From NCBI RefSeq assembly GCF_900107455.1, contig NZ_FNQB01000002.1, positions 1,922,001 to 1,986,000 of the forward strand: 64,000 bases of DNA, read 5' to 3'. The position numbers were made by a program, and so were the translations under genes. Below, one piece after another: positions 44,282-51,421 of the stretch (the stretch's first letter is position 1; each line of letters starts with the position of its first letter). The notes beneath the pieces were generated by a model that was not told where the DNA came from, searched no databases, and saw only the letters and a program-made list of their open reading frames with translations. The DNA comes from Asanoa ishikariensis. Its GTDB lineage: Bacteria; Actinomycetota; Actinomycetes; Mycobacteriales; Micromonosporaceae.

Positions 44282-44478
44282 CGGGTGCGGCGGCGGCGTT
44301 TCGGAGCGCGGCGCCACCAGATCACGAAGAAGGTGGCGCCGGCGGCCAGGCCGACCCCCGCGCCGATGACGAGGGCCAGGATCCCGTCGGCGCCGAAGGA
44401 CACCAGCGGCACGAAGACGACGAGCAGCCCGGCCATCGCGATGGCGAGGGCGCCGAGGACGGCGGCCGGGGTGGGCAT
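44278..44478 (-). CDS. Small two-helix membrane protein, last gene of WXG operon
   Basis: This protein of about 66 residues has two TM helices (AVLGALAIAMAGLLVVFVPL and ILALVIGAGVGLAAGATFFV) and a very basic end (WWRRAPKRRRRTR). I do not recognise a family. The ATG at 44478 is the only start downstream of the preceding gene's stop; the ATG at 44559 would overlap that gene by 53 nt. By position it could be a secretion accessory or an immunity-type protein, but nothing in its sequence shows this. Confidence 0.55.
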   Translation of the reverse strand: MPTPAAVLGALAIAMAGLLVVFVPLVSFGADGILALVIGAGVGLAAGATFFVIWWRRAPKRRRRTR

Positions 44479-44506
44479 GCGGGTGGCGACCCGCTTGGGC
44501 CTGGGG

Positions 44507-45604
44507 TTATCTGTCGGGGTCAAGGCGGCGATCCAGCTCCTCGTCGGACATGGACTCACCGGACGCCTCGACGCCTCGTTTCACCTCGTTGGCGCCGGTG
44601 TTGATCAGCTTGTCGGCGGGGCCGAGCCAGGTGCGGTAGTCGGTCGCCGACTCGCGCAGCGCCCGGCCGGTGCCGACCCAGCCGCGGACGAAGCGGCCGT
44701 TGGCGCCGCGCAACTGGAACGACGTCTGGACCCGCCGCATGATCCGGGGATGCATCCGGTAGATCACCTGACGGAGCCGGAGCAGGATCTGGGCCACCTT
44801 CTGGATGAAGGTCACCCCGCGGGTCGTGACGATCGCACCCTGCGCCGTGGTCACCCCGGCGGCCGCCGCGGTCGACGCACCCGCGGTCGGCACCGCCGCG
44901 GCCATCGCCGGGACCCACGTGATCAACAGCCACTCGACGAACGTGGCGATCAGGCCGATCACGAACGCCTGCGCGACGTCCATCAGGAGCTTGGCGGTGT
45001 TGAGGATGAAGACAAGCTGCTGGACGTCACCCTGGATGCCGGCGACACCCCCGGCGAACTCCTCCATCCGGGCGCGGGCCGCGTCGGCGGCGGCACCGTG
45101 CCAGCCGACCAGGCCCTGCTGGGTGGCTTCCAGGATCTCCTTGGCGAGCGGCTCGAGCGCGTTGCCGACCCGCTCCCACTTGCCGATCTCGCCTTCCATC
45201 CGCTCCGGGTTGCCGGTGACCAGGCCGAGCAGGTCCTCCAGTGGCTGGACCACGTCGATCAGGAAGCCGAGACCGGCGGAGAGCAGGGCGTTGAGCGGGT
45301 CGACCGCGTACATCGCGATGTTGATGCCGAGGTCGCCCACGCTGCCGGCGATGTTGAAGAGCTCGCCCCAGTCGCTGTCGCCCTGGGCCAGCTTCGCCGC
45401 GCCGGAGACGGCCTGCGGCAGACCCGCGACGCCGGCGAAGTCCTTGACCGGGTCGAGGCGCAGCACGTCGTAGCCGCCGACACTGACCGACCCGGCACCG
45501 CCGTAGCCGTCCCAGTCGGCGGTCGCGTCGACGCCGCCGTCCTTGGTGCCGTAGTCGGTGGCGTCGTTGGTGACGTCACTGTCCTCGAGTCGTCCGTCGG
45601 TCAT
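44507..45604 (-). CDS. WXG100-like (type VII secretion target-type) protein
   Basis: This 365-residue protein has a central helical region with the WXG-like turn GLVGWHGAAADAARARMEEF near residue 167, flanked by long helices. A hydrophobic segment follows (AFVIGLIATFVEWLLITWVP, then an Ala/Thr-rich stretch). The C-terminal 90 residues are basic, without a recognised toxin domain. This layout matches large WXG-domain secretion substrates. An ESX/type VII secretion machine is not encoded in the window. The ATG at 45604 begins 5 nt after the upstream gene's stop. Confidence 0.75.
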   Translation of the reverse strand: MTDGRLEDSDVTNDATDYGTKDGGVDATADWDGYGGAGSVSVGGYDVLRLDPVKDFAGVAGLPQAVSGAAKLAQGDSDWGELFNIAGSVGDLGINIAMYAVDPLNALLSAGLGFLIDVVQPLEDLLGLVTGNPERMEGEIGKWERVGNALEPLAKEILEATQQGLVGWHGAAADAARARMEEFAGGVAGIQGDVQQLVFILNTAKLLMDVAQAFVIGLIATFVEWLLITWVPAMAAAVPTAGASTAAAAGVTTAQGAIVTTRGVTFIQKVAQILLRLRQVIYRMHPRIMRRVQTSFQLRGANGRFVRGWVGTGRALRESATDYRTWLGPADKLINTGANEVKRGVEASGESMSDEELDRRLDPDR

Positions 45605-45609
45605 CGCGC

Positions 45610-45924
45610 TCAGCCCAGCAGGTCGCGGATCGACTGCAGGGCCTGGGCGATCTCCTGGTCGGCCTGCTGGTAGCTCTGCGCCGTGCAGTCCAGCGCCTCG
45701 ACCCGGTCCTGCAACGCCTCGCCCATCATCGTCAGGTGCTCGTAGGTGTCGTCGGCGTACTTCCAGTACCAGGCGGCGAACGGCGCGCCGACGAGGCCCC
45801 AGACGTACCACTCCGGGTTGGCGTCCTCGGCGAGCGTGAGGATGTCGGCCGCGCGCTCGCGGATCTCGGCCAGCCTCGTCCGGCAGGCCATGATCTCGTC
45901 GACGTCGGTGCGGAACCCTTCCAT
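45610..45924 (-). CDS. Small WXG100-type helical protein
   Basis: This 104-residue protein is an all-helical hairpin of the size of ESAT-6-like proteins (MEGFRTDVDEIMACRTRLAE). A WYVWG turn near the middle stands in place of a perfect WXG, and the C-terminal helix is YQQADQEIAQALQSIRD. It probably partners the 365-residue protein whose gene follows after 5 nt. The YbaB-type gene ends 7 nt before its start. Confidence 0.7.
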   Translation of the reverse strand: MEGFRTDVDEIMACRTRLAEIRERAADILTLAEDANPEWYVWGLVGAPFAAWYWKYADDTYEHLTMMGEALQDRVEALDCTAQSYQQADQEIAQALQSIRDLLG

Positions 45925-45931
45925 CTGCTGC

Positions 45932-46714
45932 TCAGCTCCGGTGGGGGTCGTCGTCGGGGTTGGGGGTCTGGTAGCTCTCGACCAGCGACCGGATGTCGAG
46001 CCGTGGCCCGGTGAGCTGTTGCACCCGGTCGGCCATCAGCATCGCGGCCCGCGCGGTCGCGGTCATCACCGTGGTGTGGACGATGCTCGCCAGCGTCGCC
46101 GGGTCGTGCTGGAGCTGGCCGCTGCCGATGTGGACGGCCAACAGCTCGCCACCGGCGCGGACCTGCGCCGACACGCCACCGTCGGCGGAGCGTGCGGTCG
46201 CGGTCAGGTCGGCCAGTTCGGCGCGCAGTTGTGCGTACCCGGCGAGCTGTCGCTGCGACTCCTCGCTGACCCGCCGCAGCACCTGGTCGGCGCGCTGGGC
46301 GTCGTCGTCGGCGGGGCCGTCGCTCGGACCGTCGTCGAACTTGATCGGGTCTGGCCGGGGGACCTCGGGCAGCGTTCCGCCGAGCAGGTCGGGCAGGTCG
46401 GGCAGGTCGGTCAGCTCGCGGCGGCGATGGCGGGCCGTGCGGACGGCCTCGGTCATCGAGCCGGTGGCCTGCGTGGTCGCCTCGCGTGCCGTGTCGACGA
46501 CGAGAGTGCCGAGCCGCTCCGGGCGGTAGCGGTAGGCCGCCCGCCCGAAACCCAGCCCGACGATGGAGTTGCCTGGCCCGGCGGTGACCTCGACGGCACC
46601 GTCCGGTGTGGAGACTGTCGCGGTCGCCGCGGTCACTGCCTGCCGGAGCGCGTCGACCGCGTCCTTGAGCTCCGCCGCTGGCATTGGCTTTGGTATCGCG
46701 TCGAAGGCGCTCAT
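45932..46714 (-). CDS. Protein with two YbaB/EbfC-like domains
   Basis: This 260-residue protein has an N-terminal domain (VSTPDGAVEVTAGPGNSIVG, then YRPERLGTLVVDTAREATTQA) and a C-terminal domain (SADGGVSAQVRAGGELLAVH, then LASIVHTTVMTATARAA). Both show the YbaB beta-hairpin and helix pattern. A Pro/Asp-rich linker joins them. Single-domain YbaB proteins are nucleoid-associated; YbaB-like proteins next to WXG100 genes are frequent in actinobacteria, and EspL in ESX systems is similar. A secretion chaperone role is therefore an alternative to DNA binding. The ATG at 46714 heads the operon. Confidence 0.7.
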   Translation of the reverse strand: MSAFDAIPKPMPAAELKDAVDALRQAVTAATATVSTPDGAVEVTAGPGNSIVGLGFGRAAYRYRPERLGTLVVDTAREATTQATGSMTEAVRTARHRRRELTDLPDLPDLLGGTLPEVPRPDPIKFDDGPSDGPADDDAQRADQVLRRVSEESQRQLAGYAQLRAELADLTATARSADGGVSAQVRAGGELLAVHIGSGQLQHDPATLASIVHTTVMTATARAAMLMADRVQQLTGPRLDIRSLVESYQTPNPDDDPHRS

Positions 46715-46754
46715 CAGACCCCCATTTTCCGAGCGCGCCGGTCGGGCGGCCAAA

Positions 46755-46783
46755 ACCCTAGCACCGATGGCGATCATTGTTCA
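46755..46783 (-). promoter_or_regulatory. Promoter of the YbaB-WXG operon
   Basis: On the minus strand TGAACA (46778-46783), a 17-bp spacer and TAGGGT (46755-46760) form a good vegetative promoter. The -35 overlaps the VWA gene stop codon, so the WXG operon has its own start inside the end of the VWA operon. Confidence 0.5.
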
Positions 46784-47971
46784 GCTTCCGTGCGCCCGTT
46801 GCGCGCCCTCCCGTTCCGCGAAGGCCCGCAGGTCGTGCCGCTGGATCGCGGCGGCCATCAACTCCGGGAACATGTCCGGTGTGCACGCGAAGGCCGGCAC
46901 ACCGAGCGAGCCGAGCGCCGCCGCGTTGTCGTGGTCGTAGCTGGGCGCGCCGTCGTCGGACAATGCCAGCAACGCCACGACCTGCACCCCGGCACCGACC
47001 AACTCGGCGACGCGGCGCAGCATCTCGTCGCGTGCGCCACCTTCGTAAAGGTCGCTGACCAGCACGAAGATGGTCTCCCGGGGCCGCGTGACGAGCCGCT
47101 GGCTGTAGGCGATGGCGCGGTTGATGTCGGTGCCGCCGCCTAGCTGCGTGCCGAACAGCACGTCGACCGGGTCGCTGAGGTGCTCGGTCAGGTCGACCAC
47201 CGAGGTGTCGAAGACGACCAGCGAGGTCCGCAGCGTACGCAGGGAGGCGAGGACGGACGCGAACACTCCGGAGTAGACGACCGACGAGGCCATCGACCCG
47301 GACTGGTCGACACAGAGGATCACGTCCCGCTGTACGGCGTTGCCGCGCCGCCCGTACCCGATGAGCCGTTCGGGCACGACGGTGCGGTAGGCCGGCTGGT
47401 AATGGCGAAGGTTCGCGCGGATGGTGCGGTTCCAGTCGATGTCGCCGTGCCGGGGCCGCTCGATCCGGCTGGCCCGGTTGAGTGCGCCCGTGACCGCCGC
47501 CCGCGCCTTCTGGGCGATCCGTTTCTCCAGGTCGTCGACCACCTGGCGGACCACCTGCCGGGCCAGGTCGCGGGTCTTGTCGGGCATCACCGCGTTGAGC
47601 GAGAGCAGCGTGCCGACCAGGTGGACGTCGGGCTCGACGGCGGAGAGCATCTCCGGCTCGAGCAGCAGGCGGGTGAGGTTGAGCCGCTCGATCGCGTCGG
47701 TCTGCATGACCCGGACGACGCTCTGCGGAAAGTACTCGCGGATGTCGCCGAGCCAGCGCGCCACCCGTGGTGCGGAGGCGCCCAGGCCGGCGCTGCGACG
47801 TGTGCCGTCCTTGGGCGCGCCGTTGCCCTCACCGTCCGGACCCCGGTCGTAGAGGGCTGCCATCGCGGCGTCCATGGCGGCGTCGCGCCCGTTCGGCTGG
47901 CCCAGCGACTCGTCGGCCGGCTCACCGAGCGCCAGCCGCCATCTCCGGCGCCGTTCTTCGTCAGCGGTCAT
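46781..47971 (-). CDS. VWA-domain protein of the MoxR operon
   Basis: This 396-residue protein has a helical N-terminal half and, from about 215, a von Willebrand factor A domain with a complete MIDAS: D222-x-S224-x-S226 (DQSGSM), T281 (GGGTD) and D307 (VSDLYEGG). Such domains bind metal and protein partners and usually act with MoxR ATPases in chaperone-like complexes. The ATG at 47971 overlaps the DUF5682-type gene stop (ATGA). It is the last gene of the four-gene operon. GGAAGGAGG precedes it. Confidence 0.92.
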   Translation of the reverse strand: MTADEERRRRWRLALGEPADESLGQPNGRDAAMDAAMAALYDRGPDGEGNGAPKDGTRRSAGLGASAPRVARWLGDIREYFPQSVVRVMQTDAIERLNLTRLLLEPEMLSAVEPDVHLVGTLLSLNAVMPDKTRDLARQVVRQVVDDLEKRIAQKARAAVTGALNRASRIERPRHGDIDWNRTIRANLRHYQPAYRTVVPERLIGYGRRGNAVQRDVILCVDQSGSMASSVVYSGVFASVLASLRTLRTSLVVFDTSVVDLTEHLSDPVDVLFGTQLGGGTDINRAIAYSQRLVTRPRETIFVLVSDLYEGGARDEMLRRVAELVGAGVQVVALLALSDDGAPSYDHDNAAALGSLGVPAFACTPDMFPELMAAAIQRHDLRAFAEREGAQRAHGS

Positions 47972-50367
47972 TCGATCCTCCTTCCCAGGAGGGCACTCAA
48001 GGTCGGCAGGGACAGCGCCGCCGTCTCGTGGTCGAGAACCGCGGTGCTGGTGCGGGACTTGCCTTTGCCGCCGGCGACGCGTTCGCCGATGCCGCGGCGC
48101 TCGCCGGTCGCGAAGGTGCCGAAGGTGCGCCGGAGCAGGGGGAGCACCTCGGTGAAGGCGTCGGCCGGGATGGCCGCGAGCCAGTCGTCGACCAGGGCCA
48201 GCAGGGCGTCGTCGTGCATCAGCAGCAGGCCGCCACCGGCGAGGAACCCTTCCACCCAGGCCGCGCCGGTCGCCGCGGACACGCCCGCGGTCAGGGCGCG
48301 ACCGAGCCGCAGTCCCGCGTCGCCGGTGGACAGTCGGCCGGCGTCGTGCAGCAGGCGGGTGAGTCGCCCGGCGAGCAGCCCGTGCAGGTCGTCGCGGGTG
48401 GTCAGGGCGGTGAGGGTGTCGAGCCATCGGGCGCGCTCGGCATCGTCGCCGAGCAGGGCGACCGCGGTGTGCACGGCGTCGATGTGGTCACGCAGGCCGG
48501 CGGCGGCCTCGTCGGACAGGCCCGAGGCGGCCGGCGGCAACGCGGCGTAGACGCGGGCCAGCAGGCCACGAACCACAGCGGCGACGGCGGCGACATCGGA
48601 GCGGCGGACGTCGCCGTAGCGGACCGTGCGGGCCAAGGCGGGGATCGCGGCCATCAGGTGGGTCACGTCGGCGTCTTCCGCCGCCCGGGCGTCGAGGGCG
48701 CGCAGCACCGCCGGGCGCGCACCCGGCAGGTCGGCGAGCAGGCAGGTCTCGAGCAGTGCGGTCACCTCGGCCAGCGTCGCGGCCTTGGCCGCCGCGGCCT
48801 CGACCTGGGTCGTGGCCGCCGCGACCACCGTGGTGCCGTAGCCGCTGGCCTCCACCAGCCGGATCGAGAACTCCGGCTGCCAGCGCAGCGCCCACTCCTC
48901 GCGGAAGGTGCCGGTGCTGCCCCGCCGTTCGTCCGGCTCGCCCCAGGGCACGTCGAGGCAGCGGAGCTGGTGCAGCAGGTGGCTCCGCGCGAGGTCGGTG
49001 TCCTTGCGCAGGTCGAGGTCGAGCGCCCGGTCGAGCGCCGAGGGCTTCAGGCGCGCGGCCCGCTGGCGGGCCTCCAGGTCGCGGGCGAGCGGAACGGTCG
49101 GCACGCCCTCGGGTACCTCGCCGAGCCGCTCACCGACGACCAGCCGGCGCCCGATGAGCTGTAGGCGCAGGTCGTCGCCCTCGCAGAGAACGGCACCGGC
49201 GGCGTCGGTGACCTCGGCCAGGCCGGCGAGCGGGCGCCCGCGCATGGTGGCCAGCGCCTCGGCCAACCGGGTCGCCTCGATGACGTGCGCCGGGGAGGTG
49301 TCGACACCTTCGTCGCGAAGCACCCCGGCGGCGCCGACGAGCCAGCGCGGCACGACCTCGTCGGTGGTGGTGAACAAGTGGTGGTACCAGCCCGGCGAGT
49401 CGACACCGGCGCCGTAGCCCTGCCACGAGGCCAACCGCCCGTAGGTCCACGGCACCCAGGTGAACCGTACTTTCCCGCGTCGCCTGCCACCCTTGAGCAG
49501 CGCGGCGTCGTGGGTGGCGGTGAACTTCGCGCTCAGTGCGGGCACGTGCCACGCGCCGCAGACGACGGCGATCTCGTTGTGGGTGCGGCGCACCTGGCGC
49601 AGGACGGTGCGCATGTGCGCCTCGCGTACGAGGTCGTAGGGGTCCTCGAGCGCGCCCGCCCGGACTTCCGTCATGGCCTCCTCGATCGCCTCGAAGGCCG
49701 GTGCCTGGCGGTGCTCGACCACGTCTTCCCACCAGCGCTCGGGGTCGTCATAGCCCGCGGCGGCGGCCAGCTCACCGATCGGGTCGACCGGGCGCAGCTC
49801 CGGCGCGGGCGGACCCGGCATCGGCCCGTCGTCGTCCAGCTCATCAGCGTTGGCGGTGGCCCCGTCGGCGCCGCCTGGATCGACGTTGCCCGCGTCCGGG
49901 CGGTCCGCATTGGCGTCCGGGTCGGCCAAGCCCGGCCCCTCGGAGCCTGGTCCGTCTGGGCTCGAGGTTCCTGCGGCGTGCTCGTCCCCGGGCGACCGGT
50001 CCATTGTGGGCGGATCGGTGGGCTTATCGGCGTTGGGGGCGGCTTTGCGCGCGGTGAGGCGGTGGGCGAACGGCAGGTCGAAGAAGCGGACCGGGACACC
50101 GTTGGCGACTGCCCATTTGATGGCCTGCCACTCGGGGGAGAAGACGGCGAACGGCCAGAAGGCAGCCCGGCGGGGGTTGTCGGCGGCGTAGCCGAGCAGG
50201 GCCACCGGCGGCTGCAGGCGGTCGTCGGCCGCCCACGCGATCAGTTCGTCGGCCTCCGGCGGCCCTTCGACCAGCAGGATGTCGGGTCGCTGCTCTTCGA
50301 GGGCGCGGAGGACCGCACGGGCGGAGCCGGGCCCGTGGTGGCGGATGCCGTAGTAACGCTCAGGCAT
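47968..50367 (-). CDS. DUF5682-type large protein
   Basis: This 799-residue protein has an opening, YYGIRHHGPGSARAVLRAL, with the paired histidines H10/H11, and a later block VVCGAWHVPAL near residue 270. Both resemble the His-containing motifs of TIKI/TraB/EreA-like folds. An Asp/Gly/Pro-rich acidic linker (about 125-190) separates two parts of that domain. The C-terminal half is helical and repeat-like. I do not know its activity; the family is known mainly from this operon context. The ATG lies within the MoxR stop region (ATGCCTGA, 8-nt overlap). Confidence 0.78.
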   Translation of the reverse strand: MPERYYGIRHHGPGSARAVLRALEEQRPDILLVEGPPEADELIAWAADDRLQPPVALLGYAADNPRRAAFWPFAVFSPEWQAIKWAVANGVPVRFFDLPFAHRLTARKAAPNADKPTDPPTMDRSPGDEHAAGTSSPDGPGSEGPGLADPDANADRPDAGNVDPGGADGATANADELDDDGPMPGPPAPELRPVDPIGELAAAAGYDDPERWWEDVVEHRQAPAFEAIEEAMTEVRAGALEDPYDLVREAHMRTVLRQVRRTHNEIAVVCGAWHVPALSAKFTATHDAALLKGGRRRGKVRFTWVPWTYGRLASWQGYGAGVDSPGWYHHLFTTTDEVVPRWLVGAAGVLRDEGVDTSPAHVIEATRLAEALATMRGRPLAGLAEVTDAAGAVLCEGDDLRLQLIGRRLVVGERLGEVPEGVPTVPLARDLEARQRAARLKPSALDRALDLDLRKDTDLARSHLLHQLRCLDVPWGEPDERRGSTGTFREEWALRWQPEFSIRLVEASGYGTTVVAAATTQVEAAAAKAATLAEVTALLETCLLADLPGARPAVLRALDARAAEDADVTHLMAAIPALARTVRYGDVRRSDVAAVAAVVRGLLARVYAALPPAASGLSDEAAAGLRDHIDAVHTAVALLGDDAERARWLDTLTALTTRDDLHGLLAGRLTRLLHDAGRLSTGDAGLRLGRALTAGVSAATGAAWVEGFLAGGGLLLMHDDALLALVDDWLAAIPADAFTEVLPLLRRTFGTFATGERRGIGERVAGGKGKSRTSTAVLDHETAALSLPTLSALLGRRIE

Positions 50368-51421
50368 CGCGGGCGGCGCGGTAGAAGTCGGCCCAGCCGG
50401 GGCGTTCGCGGACCACCGTCTCCAGGTATTCGCGCCACACGACACGGTCGGAGACCGGGTCCTTGATGACGGAGCCGACGATGCCGGACGCCACGTCGCC
50501 GGCGCGGAGAACGCCGTCGCCGAAGTGTGCGGCCAGCGCCATGCCGTTGGTGACGACCGAGATCGCCTCGGCGGTCGACATCGTGCCGGTCGGTGACTTG
50601 AGCTTGGTGCGGGCATCGTCGGTCTGGCCGCTGCGTAGCTCGCGGAACACCGTGACCACGCGGCGGATCTCGTCGAGCGCGGTCGTGGTCTCGGGCAGGT
50701 CGAGGGAGCGGCCGAGCTGTGCGACCCGGCGGGTGACGATGTCGAGCTCTTCGTCGAACGTGGCCGGCACCGGCAGGACGACGGTGTTGAACCGGCGCCG
50801 CAGGGCGCTGGACAGCTCGTTGACGCCGCGGTCACGGTCGTTGGCGGTCGCGATCACGTTGAAGCCGCGCTGGGCCTGGACTTCGGTGTTGAGCTCGGGC
50901 ACCGGCAGCGTCTTCTCGGACAGGATGGTGATCAGCGCGTCCTGGACGTCGGAGGGGACCCGGGTGAGCTCCTCGACGCGGGCGATCGCGCCGGTCTCCA
51001 TCGCCCGCAGCACGGGGCTCGGCACCAGCGCCGCCGGCGACGGGCCCTCGGCGAGCAGCCGGGCGTAGTTCCAGCCGTAGCGGATCGCCTCCTCGGGAGT
51101 GCCGGCGGTGCCCTGGACGAGGAGCGTCGAGTCGCCGGAGATCGCGGCGGCGAGGTGCTCGGACACCCAGGTCTTCGCCGTGCCCGGCACACCGAGCAGG
51201 AGCAGCGCGCGGTCGGTGGCCAGGGTGGCGACCGCGACCTCCATCAGCCGGCGGGACCCGACGTACTTCGGCGTGATCTTGCCGCCGTCGCCCAGCAGGT
51301 AGGTGACCACCGCCTGCGGCGACAACCGCCAGCCCGGCGGGCGGGAGCGGTCGTCGTCGGCGGCCAACGCGGCCAGCTCTTCCGCGTAGAACTCTTCCGC
51401 GTGCGGACGCAGGGCGGTCAT
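50360..51421 (-). CDS. MoxR-type AAA+ ATPase
   Basis: This 353-residue AAA+ protein has Walker A GVPGTAKT (77-84), Walker B ending in E150/E151 (RVEELTRVP) with Arg-Val where many AAA+ have acidic-aliphatic residues, sensor 1 IATAND near N194, and arginine-finger SALRRRF. It is the motor partner of the VWA protein. The ATG at 51421 overlaps the SWIM gene stop by 4 nt (ATGA). All four genes of the operon overlap, so stoichiometric synthesis is likely. Confidence 0.94.
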   Translation of the reverse strand: MTALRPHAEEFYAEELAALAADDDRSRPPGWRLSPQAVVTYLLGDGGKITPKYVGSRRLMEVAVATLATDRALLLLGVPGTAKTWVSEHLAAAISGDSTLLVQGTAGTPEEAIRYGWNYARLLAEGPSPAALVPSPVLRAMETGAIARVEELTRVPSDVQDALITILSEKTLPVPELNTEVQAQRGFNVIATANDRDRGVNELSSALRRRFNTVVLPVPATFDEELDIVTRRVAQLGRSLDLPETTTALDEIRRVVTVFRELRSGQTDDARTKLKSPTGTMSTAEAISVVTNGMALAAHFGDGVLRAGDVASGIVGSVIKDPVSDRVVWREYLETVVRERPGWADFYRAARDA

